NCBI GenBank assembly: GCA_030040395.1
Contig: JASHTU010000021.1
Location: 1-5,329, forward strand
Direction of reading: 5' to 3'
DNA from: Acidobacteriaceae bacterium
GTDB taxonomy: Bacteria > Acidobacteriota > Terriglobia > Terriglobales > Acidobacteriaceae
DNA length: 5,329 nt
Numbering within the stretch: the stretch's first letter is position 1; the number at the start of each line of letters is the position of its first letter. Positions 4,927 through 5,329 of the stretch are shown in pieces. The position numbers and the translations under genes were made by a program. The notes below the pieces were generated by a model. That model was not told the DNA's origin. It saw only the letters and a program-made list of their open reading frames with translations, and ran no database searches.

Positions 4927-5329
4927 CTAGCCAGAGGTCACGCGGTTGAGAATCCTGAGCGCGGTTAGAGTGTCTTTGTCGGCTAAGAGCTTGCCGATGG
5001 CATCCCTGCTGACTGCGTATTCCTGGTTGCGGACGCCGTCGCTGACATCCTCCCCGTCATCCGCATCCGCATCCTCATCCTCACCTTCATCCTCATCGTC
5101 GCCTTCATCATCATCGTCGTCATCGTCATCCTCGTCCTCGCCTTCGTCCTCATCCTCGTCGTCTTCTTCGTCCCCATCGTCGTCCGCGTCCTCGCCTTCA
5201 TCCTCATCCTCGTCGTCTTCTTCGTCCTCGTCCTCGTCCGCATCCTCATCGTCGTCCTGGTCTTCGTCATCCTCTTCATCGTTGTCGTCGTGGTAGTTGT
5301 CACACTCCTCGGCGTACGGGCACTGGCTG
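4927..5329 (-). CDS. Extremely acidic Asp/Glu-rich protein, C-terminal part (5'-truncated by window edge)
   Basis: A minus-strand frame stays open from the window edge to a TAG at 4927-4929, giving 133 residues with no start in view. It begins SQCPYAEECDNYHDDN, passes through about 95 residues that are nearly all Asp and Glu with scattered Gly and Ala, and ends in an ordinary-looking 36-residue tail (VSDGVRNQEYAVSRDAIG, then a KLLADKDTLTALRILNR helix). The flanks have plausible protein composition and GC-rich third positions. The other long frames here give poly-Ser on plus or Thr/Met/Arg repeats on minus, and neither has a ribosome binding site. Function is not recognised. Such tracts can bind calcium or basic proteins, or mimic DNA, but nothing here chooses between these. 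The Cys pair (C-x5-C) might bind metal or form a disulfide. The next gene downstream, same strand, is the exported Ntn hydrolase. Confidence 0.65.
   Translation of the reverse strand, partial: SQCPYAEECDNYHDDNDEEDDEDQDDDEDADEDEDEEDDEDEDEGEDADDDGDEEDDEDEDEGEDEDDDDDDDDEGDDEDEGEDEDADADDGEDVSDGVRNQEYAVSRDAIGKLLADKDTLTALRILNRVTSG
5134..5227. repeat. 54-bp period tandem duplication within the acidic tract
   Basis: A 40-base segment at 5134-5173 recurs at 5188-5227 with one mismatch (5146 against 5200). The offset is 54 bases, or 18 codons, so the frame is kept. More degenerate relatives appear at about 5080-5110. The whole of 5045-5280 is a TC-rich (plus) / GA-rich (minus) triplet array. The tract probably grew by slippage or unequal exchange. 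Confidence 0.75.

Noticed and set aside
4946..5296. Plus-strand Ser-rich reading frame of 116 codons
   Set aside because: Starts at a TTG with no ribosome binding site and is almost pure Ser from a TCN triplet array. The opposite-strand Asp/Glu frame has natural-looking flanks on both sides and stays open to the window edge.
4983..5303. Minus-strand Thr/Met/Arg/Lys-rich reading frame
   Set aside because: It is a frame shadow of the GAN-codon array; there is no ribosome binding site and no protein-like sequence.

Overview
The window looks like a chromosomal stretch from a GC-rich, Gram-negative-type bacterium, plausibly an Acidobacteriota member. That guess rests on the style of the RuvA C-terminus and HU protein, the mix of DUF2461, DUF4260, an ICMT-like methyltransferase and Dps, and AGCTTC-rich intergenic repeats. 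It is an inference from pattern memory, not a database result. There is no phage, insertion sequence, CRISPR array or tRNA.

Layout. Positions 1-257 hold the C-terminal end of ruvA (+). A 215-base gap with a small hairpin leads to a DUF2461 protein (+, 473-1225). A 357-base non-coding stretch follows; it is structured, then AT-rich, and carries a candidate promoter. Next come an HU-type nucleoid protein (+, 1583-1879) and a strong intrinsic terminator. A DUF4260 membrane protein (+, 1997-2464) converges on, and overlaps by 50 bp, an ICMT/PEMT-like membrane methyltransferase (-, 2415-3158). The overlap is itself an imperfect palindrome. Divergent to the methyltransferase is a Dps ferritin-like protein (+, 3352-3861) with a hairpin directly before its ribosome binding site.

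The last third is on the minus strand. It has a probable exported proteasome-like Ntn hydrolase (3936-4802), then, after a repeat-containing gap, the 3' part of a gene for an extremely acidic Asp/Glu-rich protein (4927 to the window edge). That gene has no start codon inside the window and is read in a different frame from the poly-Ser and Thr/Met/Arg-rich shadow frames.

The most interesting item is the hydrolase. Its predicted signal peptide ends in Ala-His-Ala directly before a Thr. Counting that Thr as residue 1 puts Asp at 17 and Arg at 19, as in proteasome beta subunits, with a Lys at 32 (family position 33). Signal peptidase could therefore unmask the catalytic N-terminal Thr outside the cytoplasm. 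The genes do not form one pathway; HU and Dps share a nucleoid/stress theme, while the rest are independent transcription units.
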